From: Clusia tigrina | Taxonomy: Eukaryota > Arthropoda > Insecta > Diptera > Clusiidae | Direction: 5' to 3' | NCBI GenBank assembly: GCA_920105625.2 | Contig: OV050032.1 | Coordinates: 111,026,542-111,090,541, forward strand | DNA length: 64,000 bases | Shown: in pieces, positions 23,841-37,779 of the stretch | How the letters are laid out: each line of letters opens with the position of its first letter | Position numbering within the stretch: the stretch's first letter is position 1 | The notes under the pieces: model-generated | Told to the model about the DNA's origin: nothing | Databases searched by the model: none | Seen by the model: the letters and a program-made list of their open reading frames with translations, nothing else | Program-made: the position numbers and the translations under genes

Positions 23841-25346
23841 AGTCCCAAATCAAACACTGATAAACTTCGAACGCCCCTAACTTCTTTACGGTACGTCCTA
23901 CACCTATCAAAGTTTGCAACATACAAATGCTTGTAACTTTTTACTGGAGCGTCATAAAACCTTGAAATTTTGTAATAATAAAGTACTCGAGCCTCTTGTC
24001 AATTTAGGCCATCGCTCAAAGCTATGCTCCCCTTGAGTCCCAAATCAAACACTGATAAAACTTCAAATGGCCCTAACTTCTTTACGGTACGTCCTACATC
24101 TATCAAAGCTTGCAACATACAAATGCTTGTAACTTTTTACTGGAGCGTCATAAAACCTTGAAATTTTGTAACAATAAAGTACTCGAGCCTCTTGTCAATT
24201 TAAGCTATCGCCCAAAGCTATGCTACCCTAGAGTCCCAAATCAAACACTGATAAAACTTCAAACGCCCCTAACGTATTTACGGTACGTCCTACACCTATC
24301 AAAGTTTGCAACATACAAATGCTTGTAACTTTTTACTGGAGCGTCATAAAACCTTGAAATTTTGTAACAATAAAGTACTCGAGCCTCTTGTCAATTTAGG
24401 CCATCGCTCAAAGCTATGCTACCCTAGAGTCCCAAATCAAATACTGATAAAACTTCAAACGCCCCTAACTTCTATACGGTACGTCCTACACCTATCAAAG
24501 TTTGCAACATACAAATGCTTGTAACTTTTTACTGGAGCGTCATAAAACCTTGAAATTTTGTAACAATAAAGTGCCCGAGCCTCTTGTCAATTTAAGCCAT
24601 CGCTCAAAGCTATGCTACCATAGAGTCCCAAATCAAACACTGATAAAACTTCAAACGACCCTAACTTCTTTACGGTTCGTCCTATACCTATCAAAGTTTG
24701 CAACATACAAATGCTTGTAACTTTTTACTGGAGCGTCATAAAACCTTGAAATTTTGTAACAATAAAATACTCGAGCCTCTTGTCAATTTAAGCTATCGCT
24801 CAAAGCTATGCTACCCTAGAGTCCCAAATCAAACACTAATAAAACTTCAAATGGACCTAACTTCTTTACGGTACGTCCTACACCTATCAAAGTTTGCAAC
24901 ATACAAATGCTTGTAACTTTTTACTGGAGCGTCATAAAACCTTGAAATTTTGTAACAATAAAGTACTCGAGTCTCTTGTCAATTTAAGCTATCGCTCAAA
25001 GCTATGCTACCCTTGAGTCCCAAATCAAACACTGATAAAACTTCAAATGGCCCTAACTTTTATACGGTACGTCCTACACCAATCAAAGTTTGCAACATAC
25101 AAATACTTGTACTGGAGCGTCATAAAACATTGAAATTATGTAACAATAAAGTACTCGAGTCTCTTGTCAATTTGGGTCATCGCTCAAAGCTATGCTACCC
25201 TTGAGTCCCAAATCAAACACTGATAAAACTTCAAACGCCCCTAACTTCTTTACGGTACGTCCTACACCTATCAAAATTTGCAACATACAAATGCTTGTAC
25301 TGGGGCATCAGAAAACCTTGAAATTTTGTAACAATAAAGTACTCGA
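23841..25346 (+). repeat. 3,691-bp-offset duplicated block, copy 2
   Basis: Second copy of 20150-21655, nearly identical. The DNA between the two blocks (21,656-23,840) is instead a copy of the earlier 15-mer. The arrangement therefore looks like one block inserted or exchanged into another, not simple tandem growth. Confidence 0.88.
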
Positions 25347-27809
25347 GCCTCTTGTCAATTTAAGCCATCGCTCAAAGCTATGCTACCCTTGAGTCCCAAA
25401 TCAAAAACTGATAAAACTTCAAACGCCCCTTACTTCTATACGGTACGTCCTACACCTATCAAAGTTTGCAACATACAAATGCTTGTAACTTTTTACTGGA
25501 GCGTCATAAAACCTTGAAATTTTGTAACAATAAAGTACTCGAGCCTCTTGTCAATTTAAGCTATCGCTCAAAGCTATGCTACCCTAGAGTCCCAAATCAA
25601 ACACTAATAAAACTTCAAATGGCCCTAACTTCTTTACGGTATGTCCTACACCTATCAAAGTTTGCAACATCCAAATGCTTGTAACTTTTTACTGGAGCGT
25701 CATAAAACCTTGAAATTTTGTAACATTAAAGTACTCGAGCCTTTTGGCAATTTAGGCCATCGCTCAAAGCTATGCTACCCTTGAGTCCCAAATCAAACAC
25801 TGATAAAACTCCACACGCCCCTAACTTCTATACGGTACGTCCTACACCTATCAAAGTTTGCAACATACAAATGCTTGTAACTTTTTACTGGAGCGTCATA
25901 AAACCTTGAAATTTTGTAACAATAAAATACTTGAGCCTCTTGTCAATTTAAGCTATCGCTCAAAGCTATGCTACCCTAGAGTCCCAAATCAAACACTAAT
26001 AAAACTTCAAATGGACCTAACTTCTTTACGGTACGTCCTACACCTATCAAAGTTTGCAACATACAAATGCTTGTAACTTTTTACTGGAGCGTCATAAAAC
26101 CTTGAAATTTTGTAACAATAAAGTACTCGAGTCTCTTGTCAATTTAAGCTATCGCTCAAAGCTATGCTACCCATGAGTCCCAAATCAAACACTGATAAAA
26201 CTTCAAATGGCCCTAACTTTTATACGGTACGTCCTACACCAATCAAAATTTGCAACATACAAATGCTTGTATCTTTTTACTGGAGCGTCATAAAACATTG
26301 AAATTTTATAACAATAAAGTACTCGAGTCTCTTGTCAATTTAGGCCATCGCTCAAAGCTATGCTACCCTTGAGTCCCAAATCAAACACTGATAAAACTTC
26401 AAACGCCCCTAACTTATTTACGGTATGTCCTACACCTATCAAAATTTGCAACATACAAATGCTTGTACTGGAGCGTCATAAAACCTTGAAATTTTGTAAC
26501 AATAAAGTACTCGAGCCTCTTGTCAATTTAAGCCATCGCTCAAAGCTATGCTAACCTTGAGTCCCAAATCAAACACTGATAAAACTTCAAACGCCCCTAA
26601 CTTCTATACGGTACGTCCTACACCTATCAAAGTTTGCAACATACAAATGCTTGTAACTTTTTACTGGAGCGTCATAAAACCTTGAAATTTTATAACAATA
26701 AAGTACTCGAGCCTCTTGTCAATTTAAGCCATCGCTCAAAGCTATGCTACCATTGAGTCCCAAATCAAACACTGATAAAACTTCGAACGCCCCTAACTTC
26801 TTTACGGTGCGTCCTACACCTATCAAAGTTTGCAACATACAAATGCTTGTAACTTTTTACTGGAGCGTCATAAAACCTTGAAATTTTGTAACAATAAAGT
26901 ACTCGAGCCTCTTGTCAATTTAAGCTATCGCTCAGAGCTATGCTACCCTAGAGTCCCAAATCAAACACTGATAAAACTTCAAACGCCCCTAACGTCTTTA
27001 CGGTACTTCCTACACCTATCAAAGTTTGCAACATACAAATGCTTGTAACTTTTTACTGGAGCGTCATAAAACCTTGAAATTTTGTAACAATAAAGTACTC
27101 GAGCCTCTTGTCAATTTAAGCTATCGCTCAAAGCTATGCTACCCTAGAGTCCCAAATCAAACACTAAAAAAACTTCAAATGGCCCTAACTTCTTTACTGT
27201 ACATCCTACACCTATCAAAGTTTGCAACATCCAAATGCTTGTAACTTTTTACTGGAGCGTCATAAAACCTTGAAATTTTGTAACAATAAAGTACTCGAGT
27301 CTCTTGTCAATTTAAGCCATCGCTCAAAGCTATGCTACCCTTGAGTCCCAAATCAAACACTGATAAAACTTCAAATGGCCCTAACTTCTATATGGTACGT
27401 CCTACACCTATCAAAGTTGGCAACATACAAATGCTTGTAACTTTTTACTGGAGCGTCATAAAACCTTGAAATTTTGTAACAATAAAGTAATCGAGCCTTT
27501 TGGCAATTTAGGCCATGGCTCAAAGCTATGCTACCCTTGAGTCCCAAATCAAACACTGATAAAACTCCACACGCCCCTAACTTCTATACGGTACGTCCTA
27601 CACCTATCAAAGTTGGCAACATACAAATGCTTGTAACTTTTTACTGGAGCGTCATAAAACCTTGAAATTTTGTAACAATAAAGTACTCGAGCCTCTTGTC
27701 AATTTAGGCCATCGCTCAAAGCTATGCTACCCTTGAGTCCCAAATCAAACACTGATAAAACTTCAAATGGCCCTAACTTATTTACGGTACGTCCTACACC
27801 TATCAAAGC

Positions 27810-28789
27810 TTGCAACATACAACTGCTTGTAACTTTTTACTGGAGCGTCATAAAACCTTGAAATTTTGTAACAATAAAGTACTCGAGCCTCTTGTCAATT
27901 TAAGCTATCGCTCAAAGCTATGCTACCCTAGAGTCCCAAATCAAACACTGATAAAACTTCAAACGCCCCTAACGTCTTTACGGTACGTCCTACACCTATC
28001 AAAGTTTGCAACATACAAATGCTTGTAACTTTTTACTGGAGCGTCATAAAACTTTGAAATTTTGTAACAATAAAGTGCTCGAGCCTCTTGTCAATTTAAG
28101 CTATCGCTCAAAGCTATGCTACCCTAGAGTCCCAAATCAAACACAGATAAAACTTCAAACGCCCCTAACTCCTTTACGGTACGTCCTACACCTATCAAAG
28201 TTTGCAACATACAAATGCTTGTAACTTTTTACTGGAGCGTCATAAAACCTTGAAATTTTGTAACAATAAAGTACTCGAGCCTCTTGTCAATTTAGGCCAT
28301 CGCTCAAAGCTAAGCTACCCTAGAGTCCCAAATCAAACACTGATAAAACTTCAAACGCCCCTAACTTCTATACGGTACGTCCTACACCTATCAAAGTTTG
28401 CAACATACAAATGCTTGTAACTTTTTACTGGAGCGTCATAAAACCTTGAAATTTTGAAACAATAAAGTACCCGAGCCTCTTGTCAATTTAAGCCATCGCT
28501 CAAAGCTATGCTACCATAGAGTCCCAAATCAAACACTGATAAAACTTCAAACGCCCCTAACTTCTTTACGGTTCGTCCTACACCTATCAAAGTTTGCAAC
28601 ATACAAATGCTTGTAACTTTTTACTGGAGCGTCATAAAACCTTGAAATTTTGTAACAATAAAGTACTCGAGCCTCTTGTCAATTTAAGCTATCGCTCAAA
28701 GCTATGCTATCCTAGAGTCCCAAATCAAACACTAATAAAACTTCAAATGGACCTAACTTCTTTACGGTCCGTCCTACACCTATCAAAGT
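27810..28789 (+). repeat. 980-bp pentamer HOR, copy 1
   Basis: Five monomers of exactly 196 bp. The marker GCTAAGCTACCC (28,309) is followed by the same string 980 and 1,960 bp later, and CGGTCCGTCC (about 28,765) behaves the same way. This copy starts with the variant CATACAACTGC, absent from copies 2 and 3 but common in region 6. The repeat therefore joins region 6-type DNA on its left. Confidence 0.9.
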
Positions 28790-29769
28790 TTGCAACATAC
28801 AAATGCTTGTAACTTTTTACTGGAGCGTCATAAAACCTTGAAATTTTGTAACAATAAAGTACTCGAGTCTCTTGTCAATTTAAGCTATCGCTCAAAGCTA
28901 TGCTACCCTAGAGTCCCAAATCAAACACTGATAAAACTTCAAACGCCCCTAACGTCTTTACGGTACGTCCTACACCTATCAAAGTTTGCAACATACAAAT
29001 GCTTGTAACTTTTTACTGGAGCGTCATAAAACCTTGAAATTTTGTAACAATAAAGTGCTCGAGCCTCTTGTCAATTTAAGCTATCGCTCAAAGCTATGCT
29101 ACCCTAGAGTCCCAAATCAAACACTGATAAAACTTCAAACGCCCCTAACTTCTTTACGGTACGTCCTACACCTATCAAAGTTTGCAACATACAAATGCTT
29201 GTAACTTTTTACTGGAGCGTCATAAAACCTTGAAATTTTGTAACAATAAAGTACTCGAGCCTCTTGTCAATTTAGGCCATCGCTCAAAGCTAAGCTACCC
29301 TAGAGTCCCAAATCAAACACTGATAAAACTTCAAACGCCCCTAACTTCTATACGGTACGTCCTACACCTATCAAAGTTTGCAACATACAAATGCTTGTAA
29401 CTTTTTACTGGAGCGTCATAAAACCTTGAAATTTTGTAACAATAAAGTACCCGAGCCTCTTGTCAATTTAATCCATCGCTCAAAGCTATGCTACCATAGA
29501 GCCCCAAATCAAACACTGATAAAACTTCAAACGCCCCTAACTTCTCTACGGTTCGTCCTACACCTATCAAAGTTTGCAACATACAAATGCTTGTAACTTT
29601 TTACTGGAGCGTCATAAAACCTTGAAATTTTGTAACAATAAAGTACTCGAGCTTCTTGTCAATTTAAGCTATCGCTCAAAGCTATGCTATCCTAGAGTCC
29701 CAAATCAAACACTAATAAAACTTCAAATGGACCTAACTTCTTTACGGTCCGTCCTACACCTATCAAAGT
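28790..29769 (+). repeat. 980-bp pentamer HOR, copy 2
   Basis: Second pentamer. Private differences include AATCCATCG near 29,470, GAGCCCCAAATC near 29,500 and CTTCTCTACGG near 29,542. Otherwise it matches copies 1 and 3 monomer by monomer. Confidence 0.9.
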
Positions 29770-30749
29770 TTGCAACATACAAATGCTTGTAACTTTTTAC
29801 TGGAGCGTCATAAAACCTTGAAATTTTGTAACAATAAAGTACTCGAGCCTCTTGTCAATTTAAGCTATCGCTCAGAGCTATGCTACCCTAGAGTCCCAAA
29901 TCAAACACTGATAAAACTTCAAACGCCCCTAACGTCTTTACGGTACGTCCTACACCTATCAAAGTTTGCAACATACAAATGCTTGTAACTTTTTACTGGA
30001 GCGTCATAAAATCTTGAAATTTTGTAACAATAAAGTGCTCGAGCCTCTTGTCAATTTAAGCTATCGCTCAAAGCTATGCTACCCTAGAGTCCCAAATCAA
30101 ACACAGATAAAACTTCAAACGCCCCTAACTTCTTTACGGTACGTCCTACACCTATCAAAGTTTGCAACATACAAATGCTTGTAACTTTTTACTGGAGCGT
30201 CATAAAACCTTGAAATTTTGTAACAATAAAGTACTCGAGCCTCTTGTCAATTTAGGCCATCGCTCAAAGCTAAGCTACCCTAGAGTCCCAAATCAAACAC
30301 TGATAAAACTTCAAACGCCCCTAACTTCTATACGGTACGTCCTACACCTATCAAAGTTTGCAACATACAAATGCTTGTAACTTTTTACTGGAGCGTCATA
30401 AAACCTTGAAATTTTGTAACAATAAAGTACCCGAGCCTCTTGTCAATTTAAGCCATCGCTCAAAGCTATGCTACCATAGAGTCCCAAATCAAACACTGAT
30501 AAAACTTCAAACGCCCCTAACTTCTTTACGGTTCGTCCTACACCTATCAAAGTTTGCAACATACAAATGCTTGTAACTTTTTACTGGAGCGTCATAAAAC
30601 CTTGAAATTTTGTAACAATAAAGTACTCGAGCCTCTTGTCAATTTAAGCTATCGGTCAAAGCTATGCTATCCTAGAGTCCTAAATCAAACACTAATAAAA
30701 CTTCAAATAGACCTAACTTCTTTACGGTCCGTCCTATACCTATCAAAGT
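29770..30749 (+). repeat. 980-bp pentamer HOR, copy 3
   Basis: Third pentamer. It shares CTCAGAGC (about 29,873) with a monomer near 26,930 and ACACAGATAAAAC (about 30,104) with copy 1 (about 28,144) but not copy 2, so copies 1 and 3 share some variants that copy 2 lacks. Confidence 0.9.
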
Positions 30750-31141
30750 TTGCAACATACAAATGCTTGTAACTTTTTACTGGAGCGTCATAAAACCTTG
30801 AAATTTTGTAACAATAAAGTACTCGAGTCTCTTGTCAATTTAAGCTATCGCTCAAAGCTATGCTACCCTAGAGTCCCAAATCAAACACTGATAAAACTTC
30901 AAACGCCCCTAACGTCTTTACGGTACGTCCTACACCTATCAAAGTTTGCAACATACAAATGCTTGTAACTTTTTACTGGAGCGTCATAAAACCTTGAAAT
31001 TTTGTAACAATAAAGTGCTCGAGCCTCTTGTCAATTTAAGCTATCGCTCAAAGCTATGCTACCCTAGAGTCCCAAATCAAACACTGATAAAACTTCAAAC
31101 GCCCCTAACTTCTATACGGTACGTCCTACACCTATCAAAGT
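30750..31141 (+). repeat. 980-bp pentamer HOR, partial copy 4
   Basis: Two monomers continue the pentamer order. The GCTAAGCTACCC monomer expected third is then missing and the sequence passes to the fourth type (TACCCGAGCC, CATAGAGCC), which marks the right edge of the pentamer array. Confidence 0.8.
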
Positions 31142-33160
31142 TTGCAACATACAAATGCTTGTAACATTTTACTGGAGCGTCATAAAACCTTGAAATTTTG
31201 TAACAATAAAGTACCCGAGCCTCTTGTCAATTTAAGCCATCGCTCAAAGCTATGCTATCATAGAGCCTCAAATCAAACACTGATAAAACTTCAAACGCCC
31301 CTAACTTCTTTACGGTACGTCCTGCACCTATCAAAGTTTGCAACATACAAATGCTTGTAACTTTTTACTGGAGCGTCATAAAACCTTGAAATTTTGTAAC
31401 AATAAAGTACTCGAGCATCTTGTCAATTTAAGCCTTCGCTCAAAGCTATGCTACCCTAGAGTCCCAAATCAAACACTGATAAAACTTCAAATGGCCCTAA
31501 CTTCTTTACGGTACGTCCTACACCTATCAAAGTTTGCAACATACAAATGCTTGTAACTTTTTACTGGAGCGTCATAAAACCTTGAAATTTTGTAACAATA
31601 AAGTACTCGAGCCTCTTGTCAATTTAGGCCATCGCTCAAAGCTATGTTTCCCTTGAGTCCCAAATCAAACACTGATAAAACTTCAAACGCCCCTAACTTC
31701 TTTACGGTACGTCCTACACCTATCAAAGTTTGCAACATACAAATGCTTGTAACTTTTTACTGGAGGGTCATAAAACCTTGAAATTTTGTAACAATAAAGT
31801 ACTCGAGCCTCTTGTCAATTTAAGCTATCGCTCAAAGCTATGCTACCCTAGAGTCCCAAATCAAACACTAAAAAAACTTCAAATGGCCCTAACTTCTTTA
31901 CTGTACGTCCTACACCTATCAAAGTTTGCAACATCCAAATGCTTGTAACTTTTTACTGGAGCGTCATAAAACCTTGAAATTTTGTAACAATAAAGTACTC
32001 GAGTCTCTTGTCAATTTAAGCCATCGCTCAAAGCTATGCTACCCTTGAGTCCCAAATCAAACACTGATAAAACTTCAAATGGCCCTAACTTCTATATGGT
32101 ACGTCCTACACCTATCAAAGTTGGCAACATACAAATGCTTGTAACTTTTTACTGGAGCGTCATAAAACCTTGAAATTTTGTAACAATAAAGTACTCGAGC
32201 CTTTTGGCAATTTAGGCCATCGCTCAAAGCTATGCTACCCTTGAGTCCCAAATCAAACACTGATAAAACTCCACACGCCCCTAACTTCTATACGGTACGT
32301 CCTACACCTATCAAAGTTGGCAACATACAAATGCTAGTAACTTTTTACTGGAGCGTCATAAAACCTTGAAATTTTGTAACAATAAAGTACTCGAGCCTCT
32401 TGTCAATTTAGGCCATCGCTCAAAGCTATGCTACCCTTGAGTCCCAAATCAAACACTGATAAAACTTCAAATGGCCCTAACTTATTTACGGTACGTCCTA
32501 CACCTATCAAAGCTTGCAACATACAACTGCTTGTAACTTTTTACTGGAGCGTCATAAAACCTTGAAATTTTGTAACAATAAAGTACTCGAGCCTCTTGTC
32601 AATTTAAGCTATCGCTCAAAGCTATGCTACCCTAGAGTCCCAAATCAAACACTGATAAAGCTTCAAACGCCCCTAACGTCTTTACGGTACGTCCTACACC
32701 TATCAAAGTTTGCAACATACAAATGCTTGTAACTTTTTACTGGAGCGTCATAAAACCTTGAAATTTTGTAACAATATAGTGCTCGAGCCTCTTGTCAATT
32801 TAAGCTATCGCTCAAAGCTATGCTACCCTAGAGTCCCAAATCAAACACTGATAAAACTTCAAACACCCCTAACTTCTATACGGTACGTCCTACACCTATC
32901 AAAGTTGGCAACATTCAAATGCTTGTAACTTTTTACTGGAACGTCATAAAACCTTGAAATTTTGTAACAATAAAGTACTCGAGCCTCTTGTCAATTTAGG
33001 CCATCGCTCAAAGCTAAGCTACCCTAGAGTCCCAAATCAAACACTGATAAAACTTCAAATGGACCTAACTTCTTTACGGTCCGTCCTACACCTATCAAAG
33101 TTTGCAACATACAAATGCTTGTAACTTTTTACTGGAGCGTCATAAAACCTTGAAATTTTG

Positions 33161-33173
33161 TAACAACAATAAA
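33161..33173 (+). repeat. 3-bp insertion in one monomer
   Basis: TAACAACAATAAAG replaces TAACAATAAAG, a tandem duplication of one AAC/ACA triplet. It is the only small insertion in the window and gives a 199-bp monomer. It lies at the end of the longest indel-free stretch. Confidence 0.9.
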
Positions 33174-34641
33174 GTACTCGAGTCTCTTGTCAATTTAAGC
33201 TATCGCTCAAAGCTATGCTACCCTTGAGTCCCAAATCAAACACTGATAAAACTTCAAATGGCCCTAACTTTTATACGGTACGTCCTACACCAATCAAAGT
33301 TTGCAACATACAAATGCTTGTAACTTTTTACTGGAGCGTCATAAAACCTTGAAATTTTGTAACAATAAAGTACTCGAGCATCTTGTCAATTTAAGCCTTC
33401 GCTCAAAGCTATGCTACCCTAGAGTCCCAAATCAAACACTGATAAAACTTCAAATGGCCCTAACTTCTTTTCGGTACGTCCTACACCTATCAAAGTTTGC
33501 AACATACAAATGCTTGTAACTTTTTACTGGAGCGTCATAAAACCTTGAAATTTTGTAACAATAAACTACTCGAGCCTCTTGTCAATTTAGGCCATCGCTC
33601 AAAGCTATGTTTCCCTTGAGTCCCAAATCAAACACTGATAAAACTTCAAACGCCTCTAACTTCTTTACGGTACGTCCTACACCTATCAAAGTTTGCAACA
33701 TACAAATGCTTGTAACTTTTTACTGGAGGGTCATAAAACCTTGAAATTTTGTAACAATAAAGTACTCGAGCCTCGTGTCAATTTAAGCTATCGCTCAAAG
33801 CTATGCTACCCTAGAGTCCCAAATCAAACACTAAAAAAACTTCAAATGGCCCTAACTTCTTTACTGTACGTCCTACACCTATCAAAGTTTGCAACATCCA
33901 AATGCTTGTAACTTTTTACTGGAGCGTCATAAAACCTTGAAATTTTGTAACAATAAAGTACTCAAGTCTCTTGTCAATTTAAGCCATCGCTCAAAGCTAT
34001 GCTACCCTTGAGTCCCAAATCAAACACTGATAAAACTTCAAATGGCCCTAACTTCTATATGGTACGTCCTACACCTATCAAAGTTGGCAACATACAAATG
34101 CTTGTAACTTTTTACTGGAGCGTCATAAAACCTTGAAATTTTGTAACAATAAAGTACTCGAGCCTTTTGGCAATTTAGGCCATCGCTCAAAGCTATGCTA
34201 CCCTTGAGTCCCAAATCAAACACTGATAAAACTCCACACGCCCCTAACTTCTATACGGTACGTCCTACACCTATCAAAGTTGGCAACATACAAATGCTTG
34301 TAACTTTTTACTGGAGCGTCATAAAACCTTGAAATTTTGTAACAATAAAGTACTCGAGCCTCTTGTCAATTTAGGCCATCGCTCAAAGCTATGCTACCCT
34401 TGAGTCCCAAATCAAACACTGATAAAACTTCAAATGGCCCTAACTTATTTACGGTACGTCCTACACCTATCAAAGTTTGCAACATACAACTGCTTGTAAC
34501 TTTTTACTGGAGCGTCATAAAACCTTGAAATTTTGTAACAATAAAGTACTCGAGCCTCTTGTCAATTTAAGCTATCGCTCAAAGCTATGCTACCCTAGAG
34601 TCCCAAATCAAACACTGATAAAACTTCAAACGCCCCTAACG

Positions 34642-34655
34642 TCTTTACGTACGTC
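34642..34655 (+). repeat. 1-bp deletion that fuses two monomer reading frames
   Basis: TTTACGTACGTCC replaces TTTACGGTACGTCC. The lost G shifts frame, so the open frame of one monomer runs into the next and gives the longest open frame of the window (34,477-34,890, 137 codons, TTG start). It contains the same peptide twice and has no ATG start, so it is not a gene. Confidence 0.88.
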
Positions 34656-37600
34656 CTACACCTATCAAAGTTTGCAACATACAAATGCTTGTAACTTTTT
34701 ACTGGAGCGTCATAAAACCTTGAAATTTTGTAACAATAAAGTGCTCGAGCCTCTTGTCAATTTAAGCTATCGCTCAAAGCTATGCTACCCTAGAGTCCCA
34801 AATCAAACACTGATAAAACTTCAAACACCCCTAACTTCTATACGGTACGTCCTACACCTATCAAAGTTGGCAACATTCAAATGCTTGTAACTTTTTACTG
34901 GAGCGTCATAAAACCTTGAAATTTTGTAACAATAAAGTACTCGAGCCTCTTGTCAATTTAGGCCATCGCTCAAAGCTAAGCTACCCTAGAGTCCCAAATC
35001 AAACACTGATAAAACTTCAAACGCCCCTAACTTCTATACGGTACGTCCTACACCTATCAAAGTTTGCAACATACAAATGCTTGTTACTTTTTACTGGAGC
35101 GTCATAAAACCTTGAAATTTTGTAACAATAAAGTACCCGAGCCTCTTGTCAATTTAAGCCATCGCTCAAAGCTATGCTACCATAGAGTCCCAAATCAAAC
35201 ACTGATAAAACTTTAAACGCCCCTAACTTCTTTACGGTTCGTCCTACACCTATCAAAGTTTGCAACATACAAATGCTTGTAACTTTTTACTGGAGCGTCA
35301 TAAAACCTTGAAATTTTGTAACAATAAAGTACTCGAGCCTCTTGTCAATTTAAGCTATCGCTCAAAGCTATGCTATCCTAGAGTCCCAAATCAAACACTA
35401 ATAAAACTTCAAATGGACCTAACTTCTTTACGGTACGTCCTACACCAATCAAAGTTTGCAACATACAAATGCTTGTAACTTTTTACTGGAGCGTCATAAA
35501 ACATTGAAATTTTGTAACAATAAAGTACTCGAGTATCTTGTCAATTTAGGCCATCGCTCAAAGCTATGCTACCCTTGAGTCCCAAATCAAACACTGATAA
35601 AACTTCAAACGCCCCTAACTTCTTTACGGTACGTCCTACACCTATCAAAATTTGCAACATACAAATGCTTGTACTGGAGCGTCATAAAACCTTGAAATTT
35701 TGTAACAATAAAGTACTCGAGCCTCTTGTCAATTTAAGCCATCGCTCAAAGCTATGCTACCCTTGAGTCCCAAATCAAACACTGATAAAACTTCAAATGG
35801 CCCTAACTTCTTTACGGTACGTCCTACACCTATCAAAGTTTGCAACATCCAAATGCTTGTAACTTTTTACTGGAGCGTCATAAAACCTTGAAATTTTGTA
35901 ACAAAAAAGTACTCGAGTCTCTTGTCAATTTAAGCCATCGCTCAAAGCTATGCTACCCTTGAGTCCCAAATCAAACACTGATAAAACTTCAAATGGCCCT
36001 AACTTCTATATGGTACGTCCTACACCTATCAAAGTTGGCAACATACAAATGCTTGTAACTTTTTACTGGAGCGTCATAAAACCTTGAAATTTTGTAACAA
36101 TAAAGTACTCGAGCCTTTTGGCAATTTAGGCCATCGCTCAAAGCTATGCTACCCTTGAGTCCCAAATCAAACACTGATAAAACTCCACACGCCCCTAACT
36201 TCTATACGGTACGTCCTACACCTATCAAAGTTGGCAACATACAAATGCTTGTAACTTTTTACTGGAGCGTCATAAAACCTTGAAATTTTGTAACAATAAA
36301 GTACTCGAGCCTCTTGTCAATTTAGGCCATCGCTCAAAGCTATGCTACCCTTGAGTCCCAAATCAAACACTGATAAAACTTCAAATGGCCCTAACTTATT
36401 TACGGTACGTCCTACACCTATCAAAGCTTGCAACATACAACTGCTTGTAACTTTTTACTGGAGCGTCATAAAACCTTGAAATTTTGTAACAATAAAGTAC
36501 TCGAGCCTCTTGTCAATTTAAGCTATCGCTCAAAGCTATGCTACCCTAGAGTCCCAAATCAAACACTGATAAAACTTCAAACGCCCCTAACGTCTTTACG
36601 GTACGTCCTACACCTATCAAAGTTTGCAACATACAAATGCTTGTAACTTTTTACTGGAGCGTCATAAAACCTTGAAATTTTGTAACAATAAAGTGCTCGA
36701 GCCTCTTGTCAATTTAAGCTATCGCTCAAAGCTATTCTACCCTAGAGTCCCAAATCAAACACTGATAAAATTTCAAACACCCCTAACTTCTATACGGTAC
36801 GTCCTACACCTATCAAAGTTGGCAACATTCAAATGCTTGTAACTTTTTACTGGAGCGTCATAAAACCTTGAAATTTTGTAACAATAAAGTACTCGAGCCT
36901 CTTGTCAATTTAGGCCATCGCTCAAAGCTAAGCTACCCTAGAGTCCCAAATCAAACACTCATAAAACTTCAAACGCCCCTAACTTCTATACGGTACGTCC
37001 TACACCTATCAAAGTTTGCAACATACAAATGCTTGTTACTTTTTACTGGAGCGTCATAAAACCTTGAAATTTTGTAACAATAAAGTACCCGAGCCTCTTG
37101 TCAATTTAAGCCATCGCTCAAAGCTATGCTACCATAGAGTCCCAAATCAAACACTGATAAAACTTTAAACGCCCCTAACTTCTTTACGGTTCGTCCTACA
37201 CCTATCAAAGTTGGCAACATTCAAATGCTTGTAACTTTTTACTGGAGCGTCATAAAACCTTGAAATTTTGTAACAATAAAGTACTCGAGCCTCTTGTCAA
37301 TTTAGGCCATCGCTCAAAGCTAAGCTACCCTTGAGTCCCAAATCAAACACTGATAAAACTTCAAACGCCCCTAACTTCTTTACGGTACGTCCTACACCTA
37401 TCAAAATTTGCAACATGCAAATGCTTGTACTGGAGCGTCATAAAACCTTGAAATTTTGTAACAATAAAGTACTCGAGCCTCTTGTCAATTTAAGCCATCG
37501 CTCAAAGCTATGCTACCCTTGAGTCCCAAATCAAACACTGATAAAACTTCAAACGCCCCTAACTTCTATACGGTACGTCCTACACCTATCAAAGTTTGCA

Positions 37601-37779
37601 ACATACAAATGCTTGTAACTTTTTACTGGAGCGTCATAAAACCTTGAAATTTTGTAACAATAAAGTACACGAGCCTCTTGTCAATTTAAGCTTTCGCTCA
37701 AAGCTATGCTACCCTAGAGTCCCAAATCAAACACTAATAAAACTTCAAATGGCCCTAACTCCTTTACGGTACGTCCTAC

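Larger units (their letters stand above)
20332..27809 (+). repeat. Satellite region 4: rearranged copies of the 15-mer material
   Basis: About 38 monomers, seven of them 188 bp (21,418, 21,606, 22,970, 23,746, 25,109, 25,297, 26,465). Two offsets alternate. 20,150-21,655 matches 23,841-25,346 at 3,691 bp, and 21,649-23,614 matches 17,950-19,915 at 3,699 bp. From about 25,350 to 27,300 the monomers resemble those at 22,600-24,000 with more differences. At 27,370-27,810 begins the GAGCCTTTTGGC marker pair that recurs in region 6, first at +4,704 bp. Confidence 0.82.
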
